This document shows, one piece after another, positions 1 to 5,638 of a DNA stretch of 6,093 nucleotides. A program made the position numbers and the translations under genes. A model generated the notes under the pieces. It did not search any database. It had not been told where the DNA came from and saw only the letters and a program-made list of their open reading frames with translations. Position 1 is the first letter of the stretch, and every line of letters starts with the position of its first letter. The DNA comes from Opitutia bacterium. Its GTDB lineage: Bacteria > Verrucomicrobiota > Verrucomicrobiia > Opitutales > Coraliomargaritaceae. The stretch spans positions 1 through 6,093 of the forward strand of contig JABJQI010000099.1 of NCBI GenBank assembly GCA_018663485.1. The letters run 5' to 3'.

Positions 1-165
1 ACCCGCTACGACGCCGAAACTGGCGAATTTACCAGCACCGAGTTCGGTATTAACACGCGGCTCAACAGCGCATGGGAAATCATCTACGGTCTCACCTTCC
101 GTCAGGATTCTAGCCGCGAGAGCGATTTCGAATTTACCGTGCGCCTACGCCTCGCAAATCAGTAA
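1..165 (+). CDS. C-terminal fragment of a probable outer-membrane beta-barrel protein (LptD/OstA-like)
   Basis: An open frame enters from the left edge in frame 1 and ends with TAA at 163-165, giving the last 54 residues. The peptide alternates polar and hydrophobic residues in strand-like stretches separated by short polar turns (for example around EFGINTRL, WEIIYGLTFRQ and FEFTVRLRL). It closes on a strand of the kind that seals outer-membrane barrels. The 'Tyr-Asp ... Phe-Gly-x-x-Thr-Arg-Leu ... Trp-x-x-x-Tyr-x-Leu-x-Phe-Arg-Gln' layout resembles the tail of LptD/OstA, the outer-membrane translocon for lipopolysaccharide. Barrel ends are low in information, so another barrel family is possible. 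scpA starts 12 bases downstream, so the two may be cotranscribed. The start and most of the gene lie outside the window. Confidence 0.6.
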   Translation, partial: TRYDAETGEFTSTEFGINTRLNSAWEIIYGLTFRQDSSRESDFEFTVRLRLANQ

Positions 166-177
166 CCACCGATCAGC

Positions 178-957
178 ATGCAAGAAGCACTCGTCCCCTC
201 AAATGACTTCGCCATTCGACTGCCAGCATTCGAAGGACCACTGGACTTATTGCTCTACCTAATTCGACGCAACGAGGTCGACATCTACGATATACCGATC
301 GAGCACGTCACCGCGCAATACATTGAAATTCTCGACTCGATGGAGAATCTCGACCTCGAAGTCGCAGGTGAATTTTTCGTTATGGCCGCGACGCTCATGT
401 ATATTAAGAGTCGCATGCTCCTACCACAAAAGGACCAAGGCTCCAATCAAGACGTCGAAGACGACGACATCGACCCACGCTGGGAGCTAGTGCAACAGCT
501 GCTTGAATACAAAAAGTTCAAGGAAGCATCTGCCGAAATTGAGGAGCTCATCCTCAACAGTAACGATCTGATCGCTCGAATCGGCCCTAAAGAGGCACTA
601 CAGACGGCCGAACGACCGCTCAAGCCGGTCGAACGCGTCGATTTATGGAATACCTTCAATCAAGTGCTTCGGCGGCTCGCAGAGCGCATCACCACAGGAG
701 AAATTAATGCCGAGCAAATCACCGTCGCCGATCGCATGGAGTTCATCCTACTACGCTTCAAGCAGAAGCCTAACTTTTTATTTTCAGAACTTTTCGAAGC
801 GACCACAACGATCACCACCATCGTCGCTACCTTTCTCGCCGTGCTTGAGCTCACACGGCTTGGAGAAATACTGATTAAACAAGATCGCGCCTTTTCTGAC
901 ATTCGCTGTGAATGCGGTACCACTACTGGTTTTAGCTTTAATCGCAGCTTCACTTAA
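178..957 (+). CDS. scpA: Segregation and condensation protein A (kleisin subunit of the SMC-ScpAB condensin)
   Basis: The 259-residue product is the usual ScpA length. ScpA is the cytoplasmic kleisin that, with an ScpB dimer, bridges the heads of the SMC dimer to compact and separate the chromosome. The hallmark N-terminal segment is at residues 18-52 (FEGPLDLLLYLI, then the VDIYDIPIEHVTAQYIEIL region), followed by the helix EVAGEFFVMAATLMYIKSRMLLP at 61-83. An acidic linker with a DVEDDDIDP stretch lies near 92-100. The C-terminal winged helix covers about 181-243 (ITVADRMEFILLRF, FSELF, VATFLAVLEL, IKQDRAFSDI). The last ~16 residues, with a Cys-x-Cys, extend past the usual end. The ATG at 178 places the conserved block near the N-terminus as in other ScpA proteins, though no Shine-Dalgarno precedes it. 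No scpB is in the window. Family assignment is firm. Confidence 0.96.
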   Translation: MQEALVPSNDFAIRLPAFEGPLDLLLYLIRRNEVDIYDIPIEHVTAQYIEILDSMENLDLEVAGEFFVMAATLMYIKSRMLLPQKDQGSNQDVEDDDIDPRWELVQQLLEYKKFKEASAEIEELILNSNDLIARIGPKEALQTAERPLKPVERVDLWNTFNQVLRRLAERITTGEINAEQITVADRMEFILLRFKQKPNFLFSELFEATTTITTIVATFLAVLELTRLGEILIKQDRAFSDIRCECGTTTGFSFNRSFT

Positions 958-958
958 G

Positions 959-1204
959 ATGCAGCATAAAATGAAAAAGTCCGGACACCTGCTCGGAGTC
1001 GGTTTAGACAACACTGACGGCCATAAACGGATCACCAAAGCAGATCGCTTTGCGATCATAGGCGGCTCTAGTGAGACCCACGAGCGCATGACTGAAACCG
1101 TCACCAAAACCTTCGAAACCCTAGATCAACGCGGCAAGACGCTCGATCAAATCGAGCAACAAGAACTCGCCGAAATTATCCACAAAAACAATCCGGGCAA
1201 ATGA
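959..1204 (+). CDS. Small conserved-looking protein of unknown function
   Basis: I do not recognise a named family. The ORF continues upstream to 908, but that would overlap scpA. The ATG at 959 is one base past the scpA stop and gives 81 residues. A second ATG at 971 gives 77 and may be the true start, since the distinctive sequence begins there (MKKSGHLLGVGLDN). The N-terminal half is Gly-rich and structured-looking: HLLGVGLDN, then DGHKRITKADRF and AIIGGSSETHERM. The C-terminal half is charged and helix-prone (TVTKTFETLDQRGKTLDQIEQQELAEII). There is no signal peptide, membrane segment or Cys, so it is probably cytoplasmic. The tight coupling to scpA suggests shared transcription and perhaps translational coupling. 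Coding status is supported by its place in a compact same-strand run and its ordered composition; function is unknown. Confidence 0.75.
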   Translation: MQHKMKKSGHLLGVGLDNTDGHKRITKADRFAIIGGSSETHERMTETVTKTFETLDQRGKTLDQIEQQELAEIIHKNNPGK

Positions 1205-1209
1205 GCCGC

Positions 1210-1237
1210 TTGACAGCTTGCCCCAAACCCACCTAAT
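1210..1237 (+). promoter_or_regulatory. Possible sigma70-type promoter ahead of the Pro/Ala-rich gene
   Basis: A perfect TTGACA is at 1210-1215. Sixteen bases later CCTAAT (1232-1237) matches four of six positions of the -10 consensus. It lies in the 48-base gap between two plus-strand genes. Transcription would start near 1244, leaving only about 9 leader bases before the ATG at 1253, in keeping with the missing Shine-Dalgarno. A chance match is quite possible. Confidence 0.3.
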
Positions 1238-1252
1238 TTCAGCTACTACTCT

Positions 1253-1693
1253 ATGAGCGAACAACCCCAAAATCCTTCCCTGAACGGCAGCGACGAAGTC
1301 CCATCCGACGAAGCCGCCGACGCCGCAACAGAATTAGCCGGGGAAGCAGAGGCCGCACGCGCCAAAGCCAACCCGATTGCAGCGTCGCCTCAAACCCCGG
1401 CGCAACCAGCACTTAAGCTCGCCTCGCCGCCAGCGGCCAAGCCCGCAACACCACGCACCGCTGCACCCGCGACACCCGCTGCTCCATCACCTGCTGCACT
1501 CGCACCAGTTCGTCCTACTGCGGCGCCGACTCCAGCACCCGCTGCAACTCGACCCGTCGCGATCACGCCTTCTGCAAGCACAGAAGAAGCATCCATCAGC
1601 GTGCCGACACTCATTGTCGATGCCATCGCAGCTGCTGTTGCCATCGCATTTACCGTCTTGCTCCTGCAAGACCTCTCTCCTTTCTTAAACTAA
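1253..1693 (+). CDS. Pro/Ala-rich protein with one C-terminal transmembrane helix, function unknown
   Basis: The 146-residue product has three zones. Residues 1-40 are acidic and Ala/Glu-rich (DEVPSDEAADAATELAGEAEAA). Residues 41-110 are a low-complexity Pro/Ala/Thr linker with sparse Lys and Arg. Residues 118-138 form one hydrophobic segment (LIVDAIAAAVAIAFTVLLL), leaving a tail of about eight residues, LQDLSPFLN. There is no N-terminal signal peptide. The layout is that of a C-tail-anchored inner-membrane protein with a long disordered, probably cytoplasmic, N-terminus; topology is inferred. TonB-like proteins have similar Pro-rich linkers but the membrane segment at the other end, so I do not assign it there. 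Another frame over the same stretch is also open, but this one has the sensible ending and sits 19 bases before trxA. No Shine-Dalgarno is visible. I recognise no family. Confidence 0.72.
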   Translation: MSEQPQNPSLNGSDEVPSDEAADAATELAGEAEAARAKANPIAASPQTPAQPALKLASPPAAKPATPRTAAPATPAAPSPAALAPVRPTAAPTPAPAATRPVAITPSASTEEASISVPTLIVDAIAAAVAIAFTVLLLQDLSPFLN

Positions 1694-1712
1694 ACTAAAA
1701 ATTAAAAATCTT

Positions 1713-2027
1713 ATGTCTCAAAACATCACCGAACTCAATAGCAGCAACTTTGAAGCCGCAATAAGTGCATCCGTCCCCGTAGTTGTCGACTTCTGGGCAC
1801 CATGGTGCGGTCCTTGTAAAGCGATTGCGCCGATCCTTGAAGAACTCGCAGCCGAACTCGGCGAGGCAGTCAAAATCTGCAAGGTCAACGTCGACGACAA
1901 CAGCGAGATCGCCGGTAAATTCGAAATCCGAGCGATCCCAACCATCCTAGTTTTTAAGGACGGCGCAGTTTCCGACACCATCGTCGGGCTCACTTCTAAG
2001 GATGACCTGAAAGCGAAGATCGCTTAG
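1713..2027 (+). CDS. trxA: Thioredoxin 1 (thiol-disulfide oxidoreductase)
   Basis: The 104-residue protein is a complete single thioredoxin fold. It reduces disulfides in cytoplasmic proteins such as ribonucleotide reductase and is recharged by thioredoxin reductase, which is not in the window. The active site WCGPC occupies residues 31-35 in the context VVDFWAPWCGPCK. Buried Asp26, Trp28, cis-Pro76 (in RAIPT) and Gly92 fall at the same numbers as in E. coli thioredoxin. An additional Cys is at 56 (VKICKVNVDD), outside the active site. There is no signal peptide, so this is the cytoplasmic form. The start is fixed by the family N-terminus; the upstream bases are A/T-rich with no Shine-Dalgarno. 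A strong terminator follows 25 bases after the TAG stop, so this is the last gene of the left-hand run. Confidence 0.97.
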   Translation: MSQNITELNSSNFEAAISASVPVVVDFWAPWCGPCKAIAPILEELAAELGEAVKICKVNVDDNSEIAGKFEIRAIPTILVFKDGAVSDTIVGLTSKDDLKAKIA

Positions 2028-2052
2028 ACGATCGAAGCCCACTCTTTCCGAG

Positions 2053-2088
2053 AATGCATCCGGCCAACAGGTCGGGTGCATTTTTTTT
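2053..2088 (+). terminator. Intrinsic terminator after trxA
   Basis: A 13-pair stem (2053-2065 with 2070-2082, two G-T wobbles) closes a four-base AACA loop. An uninterrupted run of eight T at 2081-2088 follows, its first two bases shared with the stem. The U-tract lies only on the plus-strand transcript, so the signal ends the trxA run. On the minus strand the hairpin is not followed by T, so it is at best a weak stop for convergent mpl transcripts. Confidence 0.93.
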
Positions 2089-2109
2089 GCTTAAACCGAC
2101 CGCGCAGGC

Positions 2110-3528
2110 TCACTGCTTAGAGCCAAGTAGCTGCGCTGTTTGCTGCGGCACACCGTCGAACGCACCATTGGTGAAAAACACAAACACCCAACCCTCCGCG
2201 GCCGAACTGTCGGCCCGAATTTGCTCAAACAACGCATCATTGTCCACAAAAGCCATCCCCACCGAGCTATTCTTAGATAGCTCCGCCACCATGCGCTCGG
2301 TATCCAAACGCTCATGCGCCGCGATCGAATCGGCGCGATGGACTGCACCGAGATAGACCCGATCCGCCCCGGAAAGCGCCTGAGTAAACGCCTCCTGAAA
2401 AAGTGAAGTGCGCGCAGTGTTACTGCGCGGCTCAAAACACACACACAGCTTGCGATCCGGATACGCCGCCCGCAGGCCCTCTAACGCGCCAGCAATCGCA
2501 GTGGGATGATGCGCAAAGTCTTCGAGCACCGTCCACTTTTCACACTGGTGCAACACATCTTGTCGCCGTTTCACTCCGCGGAAGCTTGCCAGCGCCCCTA
2601 GATCAAACTCAATAGGCGAGGCATAGCCGCAAGAAAACGCCGCAGCCAGGGCAGCCATCGCCGCATTGCGTGCATTGAACAAGCCATGCATTAACCAGCT
2701 CACGCGTGTCCACAGCTCCCCTTGCCAAATCAAGTCAAACGCCGCACCCTGTGCCGCATCGGTAAAATTCGCGATCACCAGATCATTTGTCTCAGCGGTG
2801 CCGACACGAACCACCTGCGTCCACGGTGCGGGTAACAGCGCTGCAATATTGGCATCGTCGCCATTCACGATCGCGCAGCCTTGGCTCGGAATAATTCTAA
2901 GAAAATGCCTAAAAGTACGCTGCACATCTTCTAAATCGCGAAAGATATCTGCGTGGTCAAACTCCAGATTATTGAGCACTGCCACCTGCGGCCGATAGTG
3001 GATAAATTTACTACGCTTATCGAAAAATGCCGTGTCATATTCATCGCCCTCGATCACAAAAGCGTCACCACTACCAAGTTTTGCGCCGTTGGGTAAATCG
3101 CGTGGCACTCCACCGATTAACCAGCCCGGCTCGGCGCCAGCGGCGTCGAGTAGAAAGGTCGTGATCGTCGACGTAGTGGTCTTACCATGCGTGCCCGCAA
3201 TCACCACTGGCCTTCGCCCGAGCAACACCGTATCATGCAGCAACTGTGGCAGTGAAATAAACGAGACCGCGGATTGATTGAGCAACCACTCCACCTCGAC
3301 ATTCCCCCGACTCATCGCATTGCCGACGACCACACGGTCTGGCTTCAGCGCTGCGAGTCGTTCGATATCGTAGCCATCAAATACTTCGATTCCAGCATCT
3401 GCCAACACATCCGACATCGGTGGATACACGCCAGTGTCCGCACCGCACACCTCGTGGCCCTGCTCACGCACCAACAACGCCGAATTACCCATCGCCGTCC
3501 CGCAAATGCCCATAAAATAAATCCGCAT
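2110..3528 (-). CDS. mpl: UDP-N-acetylmuramate:L-alanyl-gamma-D-glutamyl-meso-diaminopimelate ligase (murein recycling)
   Basis: This cytoplasmic ATP-dependent Mur ligase joins recovered L-Ala-gamma-D-Glu-meso-DAP to UDP-MurNAc, returning old wall peptide to the precursor pool. The 472-residue length is close to known Mpl proteins (about 460). The N-terminal Rossmann domain begins MRIYFMGICGTAMG, with DTGVYPPMS at 31-39, a form typical of Mpl. The ATP loop GTHGKTTTS is at 112-120. The central domain has the Mpl-type segment EGDEYDTAFFDKRSKF at 160-175 and NNLEFDHAD at 186-194. The C-terminal domain carries EDFAHHPTA and the Mpl-characteristic FEPRSNTARTS. These features separate it from MurC. 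The start at 3528 is set by the Rossmann strand; no clear Shine-Dalgarno precedes it. It lies 96 bases downstream of the sugar transferase gene on the same strand and converges on trxA. Confidence 0.95.
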   Translation of the reverse strand: MRIYFMGICGTAMGNSALLVREQGHEVCGADTGVYPPMSDVLADAGIEVFDGYDIERLAALKPDRVVVGNAMSRGNVEVEWLLNQSAVSFISLPQLLHDTVLLGRRPVVIAGTHGKTTTSTITTFLLDAAGAEPGWLIGGVPRDLPNGAKLGSGDAFVIEGDEYDTAFFDKRSKFIHYRPQVAVLNNLEFDHADIFRDLEDVQRTFRHFLRIIPSQGCAIVNGDDANIAALLPAPWTQVVRVGTAETNDLVIANFTDAAQGAAFDLIWQGELWTRVSWLMHGLFNARNAAMAALAAAFSCGYASPIEFDLGALASFRGVKRRQDVLHQCEKWTVLEDFAHHPTAIAGALEGLRAAYPDRKLCVCFEPRSNTARTSLFQEAFTQALSGADRVYLGAVHRADSIAAHERLDTERMVAELSKNSSVGMAFVDNDALFEQIRADSSAAEGWVFVFFTNGAFDGVPQQTAQLLGSKQ

Positions 3529-3624
3529 TCATTTAGATCACTTTAGGCGGCGAAAAAATACAAGCGGCAAGTCAGCGCAATCAGTCGAAATGGCTGTCCG
3601 ACGACTCGATACCGGTTAATTGGC

Positions 3625-5088
3625 TCAGCGTGCTCCGCTGCCTCGTATGACTACTTGAACGGTACGAACGAGGATCACGATATCAAGCCACAATGACCAA
3701 TTATGCACATAATAAGGATCCCAACGAACCATGCCATCACTGCCGACTTCACTGCGGCCAGAGACTTGCCAGAGTCCGGTCATACCTGGTCGAACGCGCT
3801 CACGCAGCTTTCTCACTGATGGCGGCAGTTGCTCGTGATGATAATTCGGCAATGGCCGTGGACCAATCAAAGACATATCACCCCGCAAGACGTTCACTAA
3901 TTGCGGGATTTCATCCAATGAACTACGCCGCAAAAATGTGCCAAGCTTAGTGATCCGCGGATCATGACTTAACTTACAGTCATGCGCCCATTCGGCGCGC
4001 AGCGCGGCATCCTCCTGCAGCTTTTGCGCTAACACCGCTTCTGCGTCGGGTACCATGGTGCGAAATTTCCAAGTATTAAACATGCGCCCATCTTGCCCGA
4101 CTCGCTGCTGCTTAAAAATTGGATTTTCACGATCATCCAGCCAAATCAAACCGCCCACCAGAGCACAGAGTGGTGCCCACAGCGGGATCGTGAGCACGGT
4201 GAGGCAATACTCAAAGCTGCGCTTGACCACGCACTTGCCTGGATCTAACAGATTATTGGATAATTCTAAGCCGGGAGTGCCACTGAGATCTCGTGAATTC
4301 ACCCATAGCGAAGGTAAGAACACCAAATTCGGGATAATCATCACCTTGAGGTAACTCGATAAAGAACCTTCGACCATCTCAACGATGCGTTCGCCCTCGA
4401 TCTCGGTAATCGCGAGGATCGCCAGCGGCACATCCTGAACGATGGAATCTGTTGTCCCACGAATCGGTATACCTTCAATGGCACAATCCATCAGAGCGGG
4501 ATTGTCGTCAAAAATACACACTGGGTAATAACCATGCCCCGGCTCTTCCTTCAGACTGCGAATGATACTGCGGCCCACCACACCTGCCCCATAAATCGCG
4601 ACTGGTATCCCCCAAAGCTGCCAGCGTATGAGTGTTCGCTTCGCCAGCATACGCATGCATGGGATCAGCGGAACTGCCAGCAGGAACGCAGCGCAGATCG
4701 TGAAACGACTCGTTTCGATACCACTCTGAGTCAAAAAGAGCGCAACTGAAACGCCGGAAAACACGATGGCAGTCAAACAGACCTGGCGCCGCAAGCATTC
4801 GACCGGAGATAGGCCCCATGCCGGCAATAAGCCCCAGGCAAAGGCACCCACCGCCCACGCAACTGTAAGCCACAAGAGCCATACGGGGTTCATCGGGCTG
4901 CCAAACAGCAGCAACCGAGCATACGCAGCCAGCTCAAATGCCAGCAATAGACCGATGACATCCGCCGTCAGTAATACGACTGCATTCGAAGCATAATGAC
5001 TGAAGTAGGTAAAACCAACCCTGAGCTTAGTCTTGAAATAACATCCAGACGGCGCGATATCGATCTTGCTTTCGATTGCTATACTCAT
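3625..5088 (-). CDS. Polyprenyl-phosphate sugar phosphotransferase, WbaP type (initiates surface polysaccharide synthesis)
   Basis: This 487-residue inner-membrane enzyme should transfer a sugar-1-phosphate from a UDP-sugar to undecaprenyl phosphate, the first step of O-antigen, capsule or exopolysaccharide assembly. The N-terminal part has about four hydrophobic segments (near 35-61, 68-90, 104-120, 128-146). A nucleotide-binding-like domain begins at 162 with VAIYGAGVVGRSII. The catalytic monotopic domain fills 285-487: hydrophobic re-entrant helix near 292-316, FNTWKFRTM at 337-345, DPRITKLG at 376-383, the Asp392-Glu393 dyad in SSLDEIPQLVNVLRGD, SLIGPRP at 406-412, RPGMTGLWQVSGR, and a terminal YYVHNWSLWLDI motif. 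Size and order match the long WbaP/WcaJ-like class. Which sugar it uses (galactose in WbaP, glucose in WcaJ) cannot be read from the sequence, so I give no symbol. No other polysaccharide genes are in the window. A repeat-rich non-coding interval lies upstream. Confidence 0.92.
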   Translation of the reverse strand: MSIAIESKIDIAPSGCYFKTKLRVGFTYFSHYASNAVVLLTADVIGLLLAFELAAYARLLLFGSPMNPVWLLWLTVAWAVGAFAWGLLPAWGLSPVECLRRQVCLTAIVFSGVSVALFLTQSGIETSRFTICAAFLLAVPLIPCMRMLAKRTLIRWQLWGIPVAIYGAGVVGRSIIRSLKEEPGHGYYPVCIFDDNPALMDCAIEGIPIRGTTDSIVQDVPLAILAITEIEGERIVEMVEGSLSSYLKVMIIPNLVFLPSLWVNSRDLSGTPGLELSNNLLDPGKCVVKRSFEYCLTVLTIPLWAPLCALVGGLIWLDDRENPIFKQQRVGQDGRMFNTWKFRTMVPDAEAVLAQKLQEDAALRAEWAHDCKLSHDPRITKLGTFLRRSSLDEIPQLVNVLRGDMSLIGPRPLPNYHHEQLPPSVRKLRERVRPGMTGLWQVSGRSEVGSDGMVRWDPYYVHNWSLWLDIVILVRTVQVVIRGSGAR

Positions 5089-5215
5089 GACACAGTTCTA
5101 AAGGTTTGGAGAGATCGAAAGGCAGTGCCAAATTAGACAATGAGTCGACGCACAGATAACACCCAGTCGATTAAGACCGCATCGGCACATTCACATATAA
5201 AAGTATAATAATTAA

Positions 5216-5285
5216 CCACTTATAAAAACGTTATTAACAGATATGAATAAACATAATTCAACGACTTAAAATACACAAGCGGCCG
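5216..5285. repeat. AT-rich direct repeat, copy 1
   Basis: This 70-base unit runs from CCACTTATAA to CAAGCGGCCG and matches the second copy 158 bases to the right at about 63 of 71 aligned positions, with two single-base gaps (counted by hand). Shared cores include CGTTATTAACAGAT and TAATTCAACGACT. On the minus strand, toward the sugar transferase gene, TTGTGT is followed 17 bases later by TATGTT, a weak promoter-like pair. Function is unknown. Confidence 0.8.
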
Positions 5286-5373
5286 TGATGATATTTACTT
5301 CAATAGTGCCCTCATGATCGCAAATTAAACTAACAGCCAAGGAATCAGAACCAAGCAGCTAAATAATTTGATA

Positions 5374-5443
5374 CCACTTATAAACACGTTATTAACAGAT
5401 GTGAATAATAAATAATTCAACGACTGAGATACACAAGCAGCCG
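5374..5443. repeat. AT-rich direct repeat, copy 2
   Basis: This is the second 70-base unit, from CCACTTATAA to CAAGCAGCCG. It differs from copy 1 by a few substitutions and two compensating one-base gaps, so the copies have equal length. Weaker similarity may continue past the right end: GCCTTGATGCTC near 5484-5495 resembles GCCCTCATGATC downstream of copy 1. The diverged state suggests an old duplication or selected binding sites rather than a recent copy. Confidence 0.8.
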
Positions 5444-5499
5444 GATCACTATTAAAGGCATCATTTTGCCTCGACTGAAATATTGCCTTGATGCTCCTC

Positions 5500-5599
5500 C
5501 CTCGAAACTGCCTGGCGGGGCACTGCAGGGAACCGCGGACTAGCTTCATACGGGTGACCCTACGGAATTCCCTCCAGCGAGGTGACCCCTGAGTCGATG
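5500..5599. repeat. GC-rich palindrome-dense block, possible dispersed element
   Basis: Within about 70 bases there are CTGCAG (5523-5528), CCGCGG (5533-5538), GGGTGACCC (5552-5560), GGAATTCC (5564-5571) and a second GGTGACC (5581-5587). The two GGTGACCC words (5553-5560 and 5581-5588) are a direct repeat with 28-base period, each nearly self-complementary. Composition contrasts sharply with the AT-rich repeats on its left. There is no transposase and no clear terminal inverted repeat. It could be a REP-like or non-autonomous element, or a structured 3' untranslated region; one window cannot decide. Confidence 0.4.
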
Positions 5600-5636
5600 G
5601 TGCAGGCAATGGCGGCATGTGAGCATGCCTATGCAC
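5600..5636 (-). other. Perfect hairpin just downstream of the secreted-protein gene
   Basis: GGCATG (5614-5619) and CATGCC (5624-5629) form a six-pair perfect stem around a four-base loop. An outer arm, GTGCA (5600-5604) with TGCAC (5632-5636), can close over it with a nine-base bulge on one side and two bases on the other. It begins two bases beyond the stop codon of the minus-strand gene on its right, the position of a terminator or 3' stabilising structure. It lacks the following U-tract of an intrinsic terminator, so the role is uncertain. Confidence 0.5.
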
Positions 5637-5638
5637 GA

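Larger units (their letters stand above)
5089..5638. other. 550-base intergenic interval with repeats and palindromes
   Basis: I see no convincing gene on either strand. The interval separates the start of the sugar transferase gene (leaving leftward) from the stop of a secreted-protein gene arriving from the right, so both are minus-strand. The first ~125 bases (5089-5215) are unremarkable leader-like DNA that becomes AT-rich toward its right end. 5216-5443 is AT-rich and holds two direct repeat copies. From about 5500 to 5636 the DNA turns GC-rich and dense in short palindromes. A 103-codon minus-strand frame over 5325-5636 spans both compositional halves and looks incidental. The promoter for the sugar transferase must lie here or upstream. 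Confidence 0.7.

Noticed and set aside
908..958. Upstream extension of the small protein to an earlier ATG at 908
   Set aside because: It would overlap the scpA C-terminus by 50 bases and add a hydrophobic stretch that is just scpA read in another frame; the ATGs at 959 or 971 fit the gene arrangement better.
1377..1688. Alternative plus-strand frame inside the Pro/Ala-rich gene
   Set aside because: The His/Arg/Pro-rich product is typical of a frame-shifted reading of GC-rich Ala/Pro codons, while the chosen frame gives an acidic N-terminus and a clean membrane helix.
2011..2025. Short hairpin AAGCGA-AGA-TCGCTT at the end of trxA
   Set aside because: It lies within coding sequence, has only six pairs and no T-run. 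The real terminator is the much stronger structure at 2053-2088.
2054..3546. Plus-strand open frames opposite mpl
   Set aside because: They are antisense to a gene with intact family motifs along its full length and have no recognisable features of their own.
5216..5443. CRISPR array
   Set aside because: Only two diverged copies about 70 bases long with irregular flanks, no short uniform repeats and no cas genes.
5450..5472. Weak hairpin AGGCA ... TGCCT near repeat copy 2
   Set aside because: Five pairs with a six-base loop in AT-rich DNA is expected by chance, and no downstream T-tract supports a terminator.
5325..5636. 103-codon minus-strand open frame in the intergenic interval
   Set aside because: It crosses the abrupt AT-rich to GC-rich boundary, includes repeat copy 2 and the hairpin, has uneven composition and shows no family features. 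More likely an incidental frame through repeated DNA.
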